Made by a program: the position numbers and the translations under genes. Positions 34,861 to 43,118 of a DNA stretch of 64,000 nt are shown one piece after another (position 1 is the stretch's first letter; the number at the start of each line of letters is the position of its first letter). The stretch comes from Vampirovibrio chlorellavorus. Its GTDB lineage: Bacteria > Cyanobacteriota > Vampirovibrionia > Vampirovibrionales > Vampirovibrionaceae. The stretch spans positions 124,001 through 188,000 of the forward strand of contig LAPX01000007.1 of NCBI GenBank assembly GCA_001858525.1, read 5' to 3'. The notes under the pieces were generated by a model. It worked only from the letters and a program-made list of their open reading frames with translations. It was not told the origin of the DNA and did not search any database.

Positions 34861-35541
34861 ATGGCCAGGCGTCGAAATAGTCTCCATCACTTTGCAGGTC
34901 GGTTTGTAGCGCTGCTACTGGGCGTCCTCCTGACCACCACAGGTGGATGGGCTTGGGATGGCAACTGGACCCAGGGGCGTTCCGGCTACGGAAACGATAT
35001 TTTTGAGGACACCGGCCGCAGCGATGGACAAGCGGGGACCGATCCGCCGCAAAAATTCTGGAAGGCCGATCCGCGGGACTATGCCAACGTGGACCCAGAG
35101 GAACTGCACGATTACTTCGACAAGCGAAAGAACCGGGATTACGTTCCTTACGCCCTCACCCGAGTAGAACAAGCCCTGCAATATCAAAATTTCACCTTGC
35201 CCAAAGGCTACTACCTCATCAAACCGGGCGACGCCAACGAAGGTTCTCCGCTGGTTACGATGGGCAGCTTACAAAGCCCCACAGAGAACGGCTCAACCAC
35301 CACGCAACCGGGCAGTCGACCCACCAGCCTCAGCAAGCGAGTGGCCTTCTATCAAAGCTTTGTCATTATCAGGCAAGGCAAAGTATTGGGAGTTGTCCCA
35401 GTGCATCGCATGAGCCCCTACAAGCCGCCCAAGGAGGTCAAAGTACCCCGGCAGGCTCTGGCCTGGGTGGCATGGGAAAACCGCCGCCCCGTGCTCAAGT
35501 TTTATTATAAAAAATGGCTGTATGAAACGGACTTTCAGTAG
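34861..35541 (+). CDS. secreted hypothetical protein
   Basis: No family recognised. The 226-residue protein has a classical signal peptide (basic MARRRNSLHHF, then a hydrophobic core FVALLLGVLLTTTGG and WAWD after). The mature part is rich in Asp, Pro and Tyr with a segment VEQALQYQNFTLPKGYYLIKPG and a C-terminal beta-like part (FVIIRQGKVLGVVPVHRM, then RRPVLKFYYKKWLYE). It is the first of several small exported proteins between 34.8 and 42.3 kb. AGGAG lies close before the ATG (34851-34860). Confidence 0.6.
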   Translation: MARRRNSLHHFAGRFVALLLGVLLTTTGGWAWDGNWTQGRSGYGNDIFEDTGRSDGQAGTDPPQKFWKADPRDYANVDPEELHDYFDKRKNRDYVPYALTRVEQALQYQNFTLPKGYYLIKPGDANEGSPLVTMGSLQSPTENGSTTTQPGSRPTSLSKRVAFYQSFVIIRQGKVLGVVPVHRMSPYKPPKEVKVPRQALAWVAWENRRPVLKFYYKKWLYETDFQ

Positions 35542-35662
35542 CCCGAACTTGTCAATCCAGAATGTGGTTGGGTATGCTTTGCGACACTTTTGATAGAATA
35601 GGCCAATGTATCCTTTTTAAGGCCCTCATTTTAATCCCCAAAGCGCAAAGGTTTATTTCCCC

Positions 35663-35980
35663 TTGATTTTGGAAGCGTTTAGTACGCATTTAAAAACCAA
35701 CACCCTACCGGACAAGCCTCCGGAGCGCATTTTGATGGAATGGCTGACCAGTATCCTGCTCTTTCCACCAGCACCCGGCGATCATGTGGGTCGGGTCATC
35801 CACACCGAAATCGCCATGAGCGAATTCAATGGCCAATTCCTGTTTGAGGGCACCAGCAAAACCGGACGAGAGCTCCTGCGTTCGCTAACCTTGTACTGCC
35901 GCAGTTACGATCACTGGCAGTTCAGCCGTTGGGTGCATGAGGTCCAGGCCTCAGACTTTCAGTGCCAGTATGGCGCCTAG
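35663..35980 (+). CDS. hypothetical protein (105 aa)
   Basis: No family recognised. The frame opens with TTG at 35663, with AAAGG 12 bases upstream; a downstream ATG (residue 25, start of MEWLTSILL) is an alternative. The protein is compact, without signal peptide, with a Trp/Tyr/Cys-rich C-terminal half (LTLYCRSYDHWQFSRWV). A possible -10 (TAGAAT, near 35594) precedes it. Function unknown. Confidence 0.5.
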   Translation: MILEAFSTHLKTNTLPDKPPERILMEWLTSILLFPPAPGDHVGRVIHTEIAMSEFNGQFLFEGTSKTGRELLRSLTLYCRSYDHWQFSRWVHEVQASDFQCQYGA

Positions 35981-36016
35981 ACGCTGAAGGGCTCTCATGA
36001 ATCTGGTAGTCATAGG

Positions 36017-36250
36017 CTAGTAAGCGCAGGCTCTGACAAAGGCCTTGACGTCCTGCTCTTTTAGTGTGCCTGAAGCGGTTTCCCGCATATCTTGTTCAAA
36101 AACGCAGCCGAGCAACTGCTGCCCTTCCAGTACCGGCATTGAATCCAACCGGTGCAAGCGCATCAGGCGCAGGGCTTCAGATGCGTAATCGTTGGCGGAA
36201 ACAAACAAAGTTTCCGAATGATGGTGCTGGGATACAGTGCGCAATGCCAT
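36017..36250 (-). CDS. single CBS-motif protein
   Basis: A 77-residue product consisting mostly of one CBS motif (FVSANDYASEALRLMRLHRLD, then SMPVLEGQQLLGCVFEQDM). CBS motifs usually work in pairs and bind adenosine nucleotides; one alone would need to dimerise. The frame is open to 36376, but the upstream part (RVGPGRWACAHNTR) does not look like protein of this family, and GGGAGA lies 12 bases before the ATG at 36250. It may be a remnant of a longer CBS protein or a real small sensor. Confidence 0.55.
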   Translation of the reverse strand: MALRTVSQHHHSETLFVSANDYASEALRLMRLHRLDSMPVLEGQQLLGCVFEQDMRETASGTLKEQDVKAFVRACAY

Positions 36251-36507
36251 GGCCGTGATGGTCTCCCTTTGCGAATGTCGGTTAAAAATGCAGCTGAATG
36301 TCAGCAGCCTGGTGTTGTGCGCACAGGCCCATCGGCCCGGCCCAACCCGAATGGCAAAGGTCAAAGACCTTGCCATAAGGCTGCTCGGTTTATTTCCAGA
36401 TTAAAACTAGTGATTAAAGCGAATAAATAAAACTCTATGGATTGGCGGCCCGAAAGTCTATTACCCAAACAGGCAGCATCAGCCACACCGTTGAGAGACA
36501 AGGCTTT

Positions 36508-36665
36508 AAATCAGGGAAGGCAGCCCTCACAAGCCGTTTGTAACTGTTTGAGTACAGCGAGTTAAAAATTGTTGGCTTGGCAGCACTGCCAGAAGCAGTT
36601 CTGCGGTTTGTTTGAGGTGCACGCAGTTTTACAAACGGCTTGTGAGGGCTGCCTTGCCTGATTAA
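36508..36665. mobile_element. MITE-like element with long terminal inverted repeats
   Basis: A 27-base perfect inverted repeat (36517-36543 and 36629-36655; arms begin AAGGCAGCCCTC) extends outward with one mismatch through CCTGATT on each side, giving arms of about 36 bases around an 85-base centre. Both ends abut TTAA/TAA, which could be a short target duplication. There is no room for a transposase. The size of about 150 bases, long arms and AT-rich borders fit a miniature inverted-repeat element; a very long hairpin with regulatory role is the alternative. An open frame across it (36435-36689) is a by-product. Confidence 0.55.
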
Positions 36666-36672
36666 ACCCCCT

Positions 36673-36710
36673 GAAAAAGAAAAAAGCACAACCCAATACT
36701 GGCGTTGTGC
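36673..36710 (-). terminator. Rho-independent terminator on the minus strand
   Basis: On the minus strand GCACAAC (36710-36704), an 11-base loop, GTTGTGC (36692-36686), then TTTTTTCTTTTTC. It can end transcripts coming from the pilin-like gene at 37370-37984 or from any small RNA or ORF in 36711-37369. Confidence 0.75.
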
Positions 36711-37369
36711 GCGCTATGAGGAGTTAACTGTAAGTGCAAGTTGAAGTGAAGCTTTGAAAGTCAGAAGGAGGAGAATTGAAGTGCAAATGCGGAGTGAAAT
36801 CTTATGTTATTAATATAGACAAGAGTCCAAAAAACTTTAATTTTAGACCTTAATGCCTATCCCCCAAGGGTTTCACCCCCTAAAAACCCCTCATTTTACG
36901 GTAAAAAACCCCAAAAAAGAAACAAATCTTAACAAAAAACCAGCAAACACCCTCCCTGAAGGCATTACGGCACCTTCGGGTGAACCAAGGGATGCGTGGA
37001 AGATTGAACCGGCATTCCCACCGTTAAAAACGAGGGCAAGGACGCATGCGGGTTTCGCCGAAGGATAGGGGGCACCGCCTTGCCCAAGGCCCCATCCAGT
37101 GTGCTCCCCCGTTGTTCCTGAGCGGCTCCACTGGCCTCGTTCTGGAGAAATTGCAAGAGGCACTCTTCGTTTAAATTCATCATGGGTGCTTACCTACCTG
37201 GACTCCCCAAGGGGACCCGCCTACACCCTTTCATCTTAACCAAACGGCCCTACATTCATCATCGACCAACCGATTTAAATTTCCCCTCCGCCCAAAGATC
37301 TACAGTAACCAAGGTAGAAGGTTAAGCCTAAAATACTTGGGATAGAAGTATAGAACAAAGCCCAAAAGC
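36711..37369. other. 650-base stretch with no clear gene
   Basis: Short overlapping frames occur on both strands, none with similarity I recognise. It holds an AT-rich block (36770-36940), then a GC-richer block. The stretch lies between a minus-strand terminator and the pilin-like gene, so it is probably the 3' part of the pilin transcript or an eroded gene. Composition differs from the flanking housekeeping genes. Confidence 0.4.
36965..37183 (-). CDS. possible small protein (72 aa)
   Basis: A weakly supported frame. It starts MMNLNEECLLQFLQNEAS, a plausible helical N-terminus, with AGGTAGG about 8-14 bases upstream, but the second half (PSFLTVGMPVQSSTHP) looks random, as if frame-shifted. 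It is on the same strand as the pilin-like gene upstream and the terminator downstream. It could be a degraded gene. Confidence 0.25.
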   Translation of the reverse strand: MMNLNEECLLQFLQNEASGAAQEQRGSTLDGALGKAVPPILRRNPHASLPSFLTVGMPVQSSTHPLVHPKVP

Positions 37370-37984
37370 TTATTGCCAACTAAACCAAGAAGGATCAAAA
37401 ACAGAAGCAGAGGGTAATGCGCCCAAACTATCTACACTACCCACCCGAGTCGTGCCACGGGTAGTCAGACCGCCGTTGTAATACAATACAAATTCCACAG
37501 ACTTGCCTGAACTATCAGCCGTAGAGCCACTGTATATCCCATCCGGGTCATAATCGAAACGAATGGCGTTCAGAGAACTAGTTCCATCAAAATACCATGA
37601 TGTAGCAACTAAAGTACCACCTTGATGAAGCTTCAGGCACACAACCCCTGCATTTGAGCAATTATGACTACCGTAGAGAGGATGCATATCCACCAGAGAG
37701 GTGGTGTCCACGCTCACGTAATTCATATAGGGCGTTAGGTCAGACGCTTTAAAATTAGCGGACAACACACCAGCTTGAGCCGCCTGCTGATAAGCCCCGC
37801 TGATCATGGCAGCCACCTCTTTGGCCGCAGCCACCTTTTGGCTGTTTTGCTGACTGCTCAGCAACTTGGGAATGGTAAAGGTGGCAATCACGCCCAGAAT
37901 GGCCAAGCTAATCAGCAGCTCCGCCAACGTAAAACCCCGGGTGATTTTCAGTCGCTTGCGGGGGGGGGGGGGACATAAGAACAT
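37370..37984 (-). CDS. type IV pilin-like protein with homopolymer tract at start
   Basis: A 204-residue prepilin: a basic leader, the prepilin peptidase site RG followed by FTLAELLISLAILGV (Glu at mature position 5), a hydrophobic N-terminal helix, and a globular part with two Cys close together (HNCSNAGVVC), typical of minor pilins or pseudopilins. AAAGG lies ten bases before the ATG. Codons 4-8 consist of a run of 13 Cs (37960-37972), so one-base slippage would shift the frame before the signal peptide; a second ATG at 37976 lies in another frame and would become productive after a +1 change. Prepilin peptidase is encoded at 7872-8900. Confidence 0.82.
   Translation of the reverse strand: MFLCPPPPRKRLKITRGFTLAELLISLAILGVIATFTIPKLLSSQQNSQKVAAAKEVAAMISGAYQQAAQAGVLSANFKASDLTPYMNYVSVDTTSLVDMHPLYGSHNCSNAGVVCLKLHQGGTLVATSWYFDGTSSLNAIRFDYDPDGIYSGSTADSSGKSVEFVLYYNGGLTTRGTTRVGSVDSLGALPSASVFDPSWFSWQ
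37960..37972. repeat. 13-base poly-G/poly-C tract
   Basis: Thirteen consecutive G on the plus strand (C on the coding strand) within codons 4-8 of the pilin-like gene. It is the longest homopolymer noticed in the window. Such tracts change length by slipped-strand mispairing and also invite sequencing error. Confidence 0.9.
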
Positions 37985-38021
37985 CTACAACATACCTTTA
38001 AATTTGCCTAAACCAATAAAA

Positions 38022-38046
38022 AGCAGCTTCTATCAAGCTGCTCTTT
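38022..38046. terminator. hairpin able to terminate in both directions
   Basis: AGCAGCTT (38022-38029), a 5-base loop and AAGCTGCT (38035-38042). Plus strand follows with CTTTATAT, minus strand with TTTTTATTGG. It lies in the 211-base gap between the divergent pilin-like gene and the 38196 gene, upstream of both, so what it would terminate is unclear; a short minus-strand RNA is one option. Confidence 0.5.
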
Positions 38047-38195
38047 ATATCGACACGCCCCTCAAAAACTTTAGGGTCATTTTGAAAAAAATGCGATTCA
38101 AAATCCGGCCCCTGCTCCCCCAATCTTGAAAAGCCTTGTAGTATTGAAGAAGAGCGTTCTGGTTTCAAAATCGGTGAGGGAGTGTTAAACACCAT

Positions 38196-38849
38196 ATGAA
38201 TCAATCATTACTCAGAAAGGCGTTTGGCCTTTTGGCAGTCGGGCTTTGTATTCTACAGAACCAAATACCCAACGCACAGGCTGAACTGTGCGGCATGGCG
38301 GGCTCCAACGCCAGTATTCCGGGTGATAAGTATGCTGGCTACTGGCAAACCACCTTTGGGCTAATGCGTCTGGTGCAATTTGGAACCAACTGGGTGGAAG
38401 GTCCCGGCAGTGCTTCTGGCTACATTCGGGGTACTCAGTCGGGCCCCCTGCTGGAAGGCCGCCTGGGAGAAGATCCCGGCCAGTTGTATGGGGCCAATGT
38501 GCACTTGCAAATGACCGAAGGCGGCCGCTGCCTGAAGGGCACTTATGTCTTTGACGGCGACAAAGAAGCCAATGAAATCCTCGGATTTCGCATCCAGCGC
38601 CCCAGTCAGCCCTACAGCTTTTATTATGAACTGACCGATCGTACTGAGCAATTGAAGCGGATGATTGGGGGGATACTGGACTTTAGCACCCTGGAAGGCC
38701 CAGACGTCAGAGTATTCCCGCCGGGTTTTGTACCCGGTGCCATGCCGACGGTAATGCCGTCAACGTTGTCCCCCTCGCCCAGCAGTGAGGAGAACACCGA
38801 TCCGGAAGCCCATGAGGACAATCACGAAAGCCCTGAGGGCTACGAATAA
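38196..38849 (+). CDS. secreted hypothetical protein with lipocalin-like repeat pattern
   Basis: A 217-residue exported protein: signal peptide with core FGLLAVGLCILQ and AQA before AELCG. The mature part shows alternating W/G-rich strands (GYWQTTFGLMRLVQF, then GSASGYIRGTQSG, LEGRLGEDPG, GGRCLKGTY), a pattern seen in beta-barrel or beta-sandwich proteins that measure 'W.T.FG.M.L...G.Y....G.L.G'. The C-terminal 40 residues are Pro/Ser then acidic (disordered). Function unknown. It is tail-to-tail with the 38853-39254 gene. Confidence 0.62.
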   Translation: MNQSLLRKAFGLLAVGLCILQNQIPNAQAELCGMAGSNASIPGDKYAGYWQTTFGLMRLVQFGTNWVEGPGSASGYIRGTQSGPLLEGRLGEDPGQLYGANVHLQMTEGGRCLKGTYVFDGDKEANEILGFRIQRPSQPYSFYYELTDRTEQLKRMIGGILDFSTLEGPDVRVFPPGFVPGAMPTVMPSTLSPSPSSEENTDPEAHEDNHESPEGYE

Positions 38850-38852
38850 GCC

Positions 38853-39254
38853 CTAAATCCGTTCATCCAGATGATAACAAATAATGGCGCCCACCAATGG
38901 GCCCACAAGCATTCCAATCATCGGGATGCTTTGCCCTGCCGACCAACCCAGACTGGCGCCAGCCAAAGCACCATCCCAATTGGGATCTAAGGCTTTGGGC
39001 ACGGGGGCTTTACGGAGTCCCTCAAGCCCTGATTGGCCTTGCTCCGCCTGGGCAAACTCGGCCTGATTAAACATAAAAGCCTGAATCTGCAGGCTTTGTT
39101 CCGGTTTTTGCAAAAAGTTTAAAAAGCCCGTGCATAAAACAGCAAACAGCCCGCCCAGTAATAAAACAGCGGCCAACAGACGATTACCGCCTTTAATCAG
39201 CAGGCCAGTGCGATAATGGGCCAAGTACAACCAGTTGCGGTCAACGTCACTCAT
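38853..39254 (-). CDS. hypothetical membrane protein (133 aa)
   Basis: No family recognised. The ATG at 39254 has AAGGAG five bases upstream. One clear transmembrane helix near residues 27-45 (LLAAVLLLGGLFAVLCTGFL) and a weaker Gly/Ala-rich one near the C-terminus (GASLGWSAGQSIPMIGMLVG and PLVGAIICY), with a Gln/Glu-rich loop between. A two-helix hairpin protein is likely. It neighbours other small exported proteins. Confidence 0.55.
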   Translation of the reverse strand: MSDVDRNWLYLAHYRTGLLIKGGNRLLAAVLLLGGLFAVLCTGFLNFLQKPEQSLQIQAFMFNQAEFAQAEQGQSGLEGLRKAPVPKALDPNWDGALAGASLGWSAGQSIPMIGMLVGPLVGAIICYHLDERI

Positions 39255-39349
39255 GCGGACTCCTTCCAAACCCGTCTATTCCTGTATTGAAAAATGGGTC
39301 TGAATTGATGCAATATATAAATATAAAAACAACCAAATGGGCGGAATTG

Positions 39350-39366
39350 CTCAGCGCGACGCTGAG
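39350..39366. repeat. 7-bp perfect hairpin
   Basis: CTCAGCG and CGCTGAG around CGA, in the 243-base gap between divergent small genes. No T run; possible operator. Confidence 0.35.
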
Positions 39367-39497
39367 GTTCCCTAAACCCTGTCAGATTGGCTGTAAAATA
39401 GAGTGAAAGACACCACCCGGCCGTTCAAAAGGAAGCGGCAAGGCCAGATTCGAGTACGGCTAAATCAGTGAGAGCATAAAACGGTGAATCAATAAAA

Positions 39498-40151
39498 ATG
39501 ATGAGTTTGCGGCATTTACGGCTAAAAAAATATACCGGGATTATTATATTTTTATCCCTGCTGCTTTGCCTATTCACCGGGTGGGCAGTGGCCGAAAAAA
39601 CAGTGACTGCCAAGGCCCGCATCAGCAGCGATGCGGAACTGGCACAACTCAAGCAGGATTTGGACAAACTGGACACCCTGGTCAGCCAAGGATTAGTGGG
39701 GGAAGCCTCGGTGCTGGTGGGGCAGGAAATTCGGGCCAGAGATATTTATCGACGCTATCTGGATAAAGCGGCCTCCATGAGCCAGGAACTGCTCCGGGTC
39801 AGTCAGAAAATCAACACGGCCGGTCAGGATATTTCCCTGCAACAACTGGGAGCCATTTGCCAAAAAGTCAGTCTGGCCAACCTGCGGTTTAAATGTGCTT
39901 TCCAGCACGGCGAAGAGCATTTTCAGAGTTATCAGCTCATTCAGGAAGCCCTGTCCAACCTGGAAGCAGCCACTGAATACTGGCGCGTTTCAAACCGCTA
40001 TCGCAAGGTCTATCGGGGCGGGGCCAAGGAGCAAATGGATGATGATGAAATTCTGAGAGTTCGTCTGCTAAAAGCGGTCAACGCCATTGATGAACTGAAA
40101 ACGCTTATGGACACCCGAGCGGCCCTGTCAAAAGATCTGGAAGAAGATTAG
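39498..40151 (+). CDS. exported coiled-coil hypothetical protein
   Basis: No family recognised. The 217-residue protein has an N-terminal hydrophobic segment (YTGIIIFLSLLLCLFTGWAVA, residues 12-32) that is a signal peptide or anchor, with VAE as a plausible cleavage context. The remainder is strongly helical with heptad-like patterns (ELAQLKQDLDKLDTLVSQGL and LLRVSQKINTAGQDI), two Cys (AICQKV and FKCAF) and an acidic end. A periplasmic coiled-coil role is inferred. MM at the start leaves a choice of two adjacent ATGs. Confidence 0.58.
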   Translation: MMSLRHLRLKKYTGIIIFLSLLLCLFTGWAVAEKTVTAKARISSDAELAQLKQDLDKLDTLVSQGLVGEASVLVGQEIRARDIYRRYLDKAASMSQELLRVSQKINTAGQDISLQQLGAICQKVSLANLRFKCAFQHGEEHFQSYQLIQEALSNLEAATEYWRVSNRYRKVYRGGAKEQMDDDEILRVRLLKAVNAIDELKTLMDTRAALSKDLEED

Positions 40152-40248
40152 ACAGGCCTTTACACATGCCCCACGGGCTGCCTATTGCCGTTGCCCGTCT
40201 GGGTAGGTCCGGGCGCTTTGGGCGGCTGCTTGGCTTGGGCTCGCTTCT

Positions 40249-40277
40249 TTGGTAAAGTGGGCCCGTAGGTCAATATT
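40249..40277 (+). promoter_or_regulatory. possible ahcY promoter
   Basis: TTGGTA (40249-40254), 17-base spacer, AATATT (40272-40277). Weak. The preceding 90 bases are GC-rich with a GCCCG/CGGGC hairpin, but the SAH riboswitch core was not found. Confidence 0.35.
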
Positions 40278-40304
40278 TAAACGATATGACCGCAATGAAT
40301 TTAG

Positions 40305-41588
<1,284 letters not shown>

Positions 41589-41601
41589 CCAAGTCTAAAA
41601 T

Positions 41602-41640
41602 TTGAAAAGCCCCTTCTCTTGCTGAGAGGGGGCTTTTCAA
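41602..41640 (+). terminator. Rho-independent terminator
   Basis: TTGAAAAGCCCC pairs with GGGGCTTTTCAA around a CTCTC/GAGAG inner part, followed by TTTTC. It is symmetrical enough to act in both directions and follows ahcY. Confidence 0.8.
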
Positions 41641-41670
41641 TAAGAAGTGGAACAGCTTAGGAGCTTCTCA

Positions 41671-42330
41671 ATGAAAAATCGTTATTTACTATTGACCCTG
41701 CTAGTGACAGTGCTCTTACAAAATGCGGTGCATGCTGAAGTTCCAGTTGGCCTTCGTCCGGTAGACGCTAACAGTAAAACCCAATGTGTGGAATATTACC
41801 CTCAGCCCGATGGCCCCCTGCTCTGTAGTGAACAAGCCCTACAAAAATCAGCTGTAGACCCTCAGGATTTAAAATACGAACGCCTTTCCCTGCGATTTGA
41901 TGGCCGCCCCTGGCAGGCCGGTTTCTGGAATCAACAACCGCAAAGCCCGGTTTGGGAATACGTGGTAAACGGAGAAAGCATCAACCATTGGACTGAATTG
42001 GTGAGTACGCACTTTTTCCCCAACCTGCAAACAAAGGCCACCGCTGAACAGTTTATGCAAATGAATATTGCGCAATTCAGACAGCAAGGCCTGACCCCCG
42101 CCATTACTATCATTCGCCAAAGCCCCCAAGATGTTTTGTATGAGTGGGCCTTGACCAATGCGGGTACCGAAAATCAGGATGAGTTACAACGTATTTTTTC
42201 CACCGACGAGGGCATTTACATGGTGCGCTACACCAGTCGTCCCACTATGTCGGTTAAAAACCGCCTTATCTGGACCAAGCTGTTACTTGAGACCATGCCC
42301 AAGGTCAAAACCAGCGGCAAGGGGAATTAA
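41671..42330 (+). CDS. secreted hypothetical protein (219 aa)
   Basis: No family recognised. AGGAG lies eight bases before the ATG. The signal peptide is clear (YLLLTLLVTVLLQNAVHA, then EVP). The mature domain contains two Cys pairs (TQCVEYY and LLCSEQAL) and a mixed fold with WEYVVNGESINHWTELVSTHFF and IRQSPQDVLYEWAL. This resembles small periplasmic domains that end in a strand pair (GIYMVRYTSRP). It closes the run of exported proteins. Confidence 0.6.
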   Translation: MKNRYLLLTLLVTVLLQNAVHAEVPVGLRPVDANSKTQCVEYYPQPDGPLLCSEQALQKSAVDPQDLKYERLSLRFDGRPWQAGFWNQQPQSPVWEYVVNGESINHWTELVSTHFFPNLQTKATAEQFMQMNIAQFRQQGLTPAITIIRQSPQDVLYEWALTNAGTENQDELQRIFSTDEGIYMVRYTSRPTMSVKNRLIWTKLLLETMPKVKTSGKGN

Positions 42331-42353
42331 TAGAGCTGAGGCTTCCGCTTTCC

Positions 42354-43118
42354 TTAATTTAAATTCTCGATGCCGCAAATGGTTCGATAGGCACAAAATT
42401 TATCGGGACATTGACGGTTATCCGGCAAGTCATACTCTTCTTCCACCGCCATGGCCGATACAATGGTGGACAGGGTTTGCCGGGTGGCCTCATGCTTGGC
42501 CGCGTTGTAATTCAAAATCACTTCCCGTACGGGGGAGTGGTTATCGGCCTTCACTTCCACATACACAAACTGCACTTGCTCCGGCTGAAGGGGCCCATTC
42601 CAGTTTAGGTTCAAATCCGCTGCGGATTCAGTTTGAGCCACTTCCACCAAGGCATACAAATACAACCGGGTTTGCCAGTCCACCTCCGGGTTACGAGGCA
42701 CCCCAGTCCCGGTTTTCCAGTCGATCACCAAGACCGTATCATCACGGCGGGCCACCCGATCAATTCGCCCGGTCAACCAATCCGTGTATCCCTGACGAGT
42801 GGGCATGGGCACGTGAAAGGCCCATTCATTGGCAATCACCGGTAAATGCGCCACAGGATGCGCCATCAGCTTCTGCCAACTCACCCGCACATCCATGGGA
42901 GCGTTTTCCAGCAAAAGTGTACAATCCAGTCCACGGGCCTGATAATCCAGCAGTTTGTGCACGTCCCGTCCCAGCCGGAAATGCTGAATATCCGCAGGCC
43001 ACTGCATTTTTTTGACGTGCTTGTAAAAAAACTGACGTTTGCATCGGCTCCAGGATTTAAAGGCATCGGAAGAAATCTGGGTAAATTCAAGTGGCCTGGG
43101 CACTTTGAGCCTCCCCAT
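42354..43118 (-). CDS. PD-(D/E)XK nuclease with Fe-S cysteines, RecB/Cas4-like
   Basis: About 254 residues. The nuclease core is GRIDRVARR, then LVIDWKTG (Asp and the D-x-K pair near residues 137-150) and the QTRLYLYAL motif (QxxxY). One Cys near the N-terminus (SRCKRQFF) and three at the C-terminus (CPDKFCAYRTIC) would hold a 4Fe-4S cluster as in AddB and Cas4. An upstream ATG at 43136 is also possible. The gene overlaps the end of the helicase gene at 43087 by about 30-50 bases on the same strand, so the proteins almost certainly act together in DNA-end resection. Confidence 0.8.
   Translation of the reverse strand: MGRLKVPRPLEFTQISSDAFKSWSRCKRQFFYKHVKKMQWPADIQHFRLGRDVHKLLDYQARGLDCTLLLENAPMDVRVSWQKLMAHPVAHLPVIANEWAFHVPMPTRQGYTDWLTGRIDRVARRDDTVLVIDWKTGTGVPRNPEVDWQTRLYLYALVEVAQTESAADLNLNWNGPLQPEQVQFVYVEVKADNHSPVREVILNYNAAKHEATRQTLSTIVSAMAVEEEYDLPDNRQCPDKFCAYRTICGIENLN

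Noticed and set aside
36435-36689. 84-codon minus-strand frame
   Set aside because: It is mostly the two arms of the inverted-repeat element read as protein.
42158-43015. Long plus-strand open frame of 285 codons
   Set aside because: It lies opposite the Fe-S nuclease gene, has a Pro/Arg-rich composition typical of antisense frames, and no ribosome binding site or domain.
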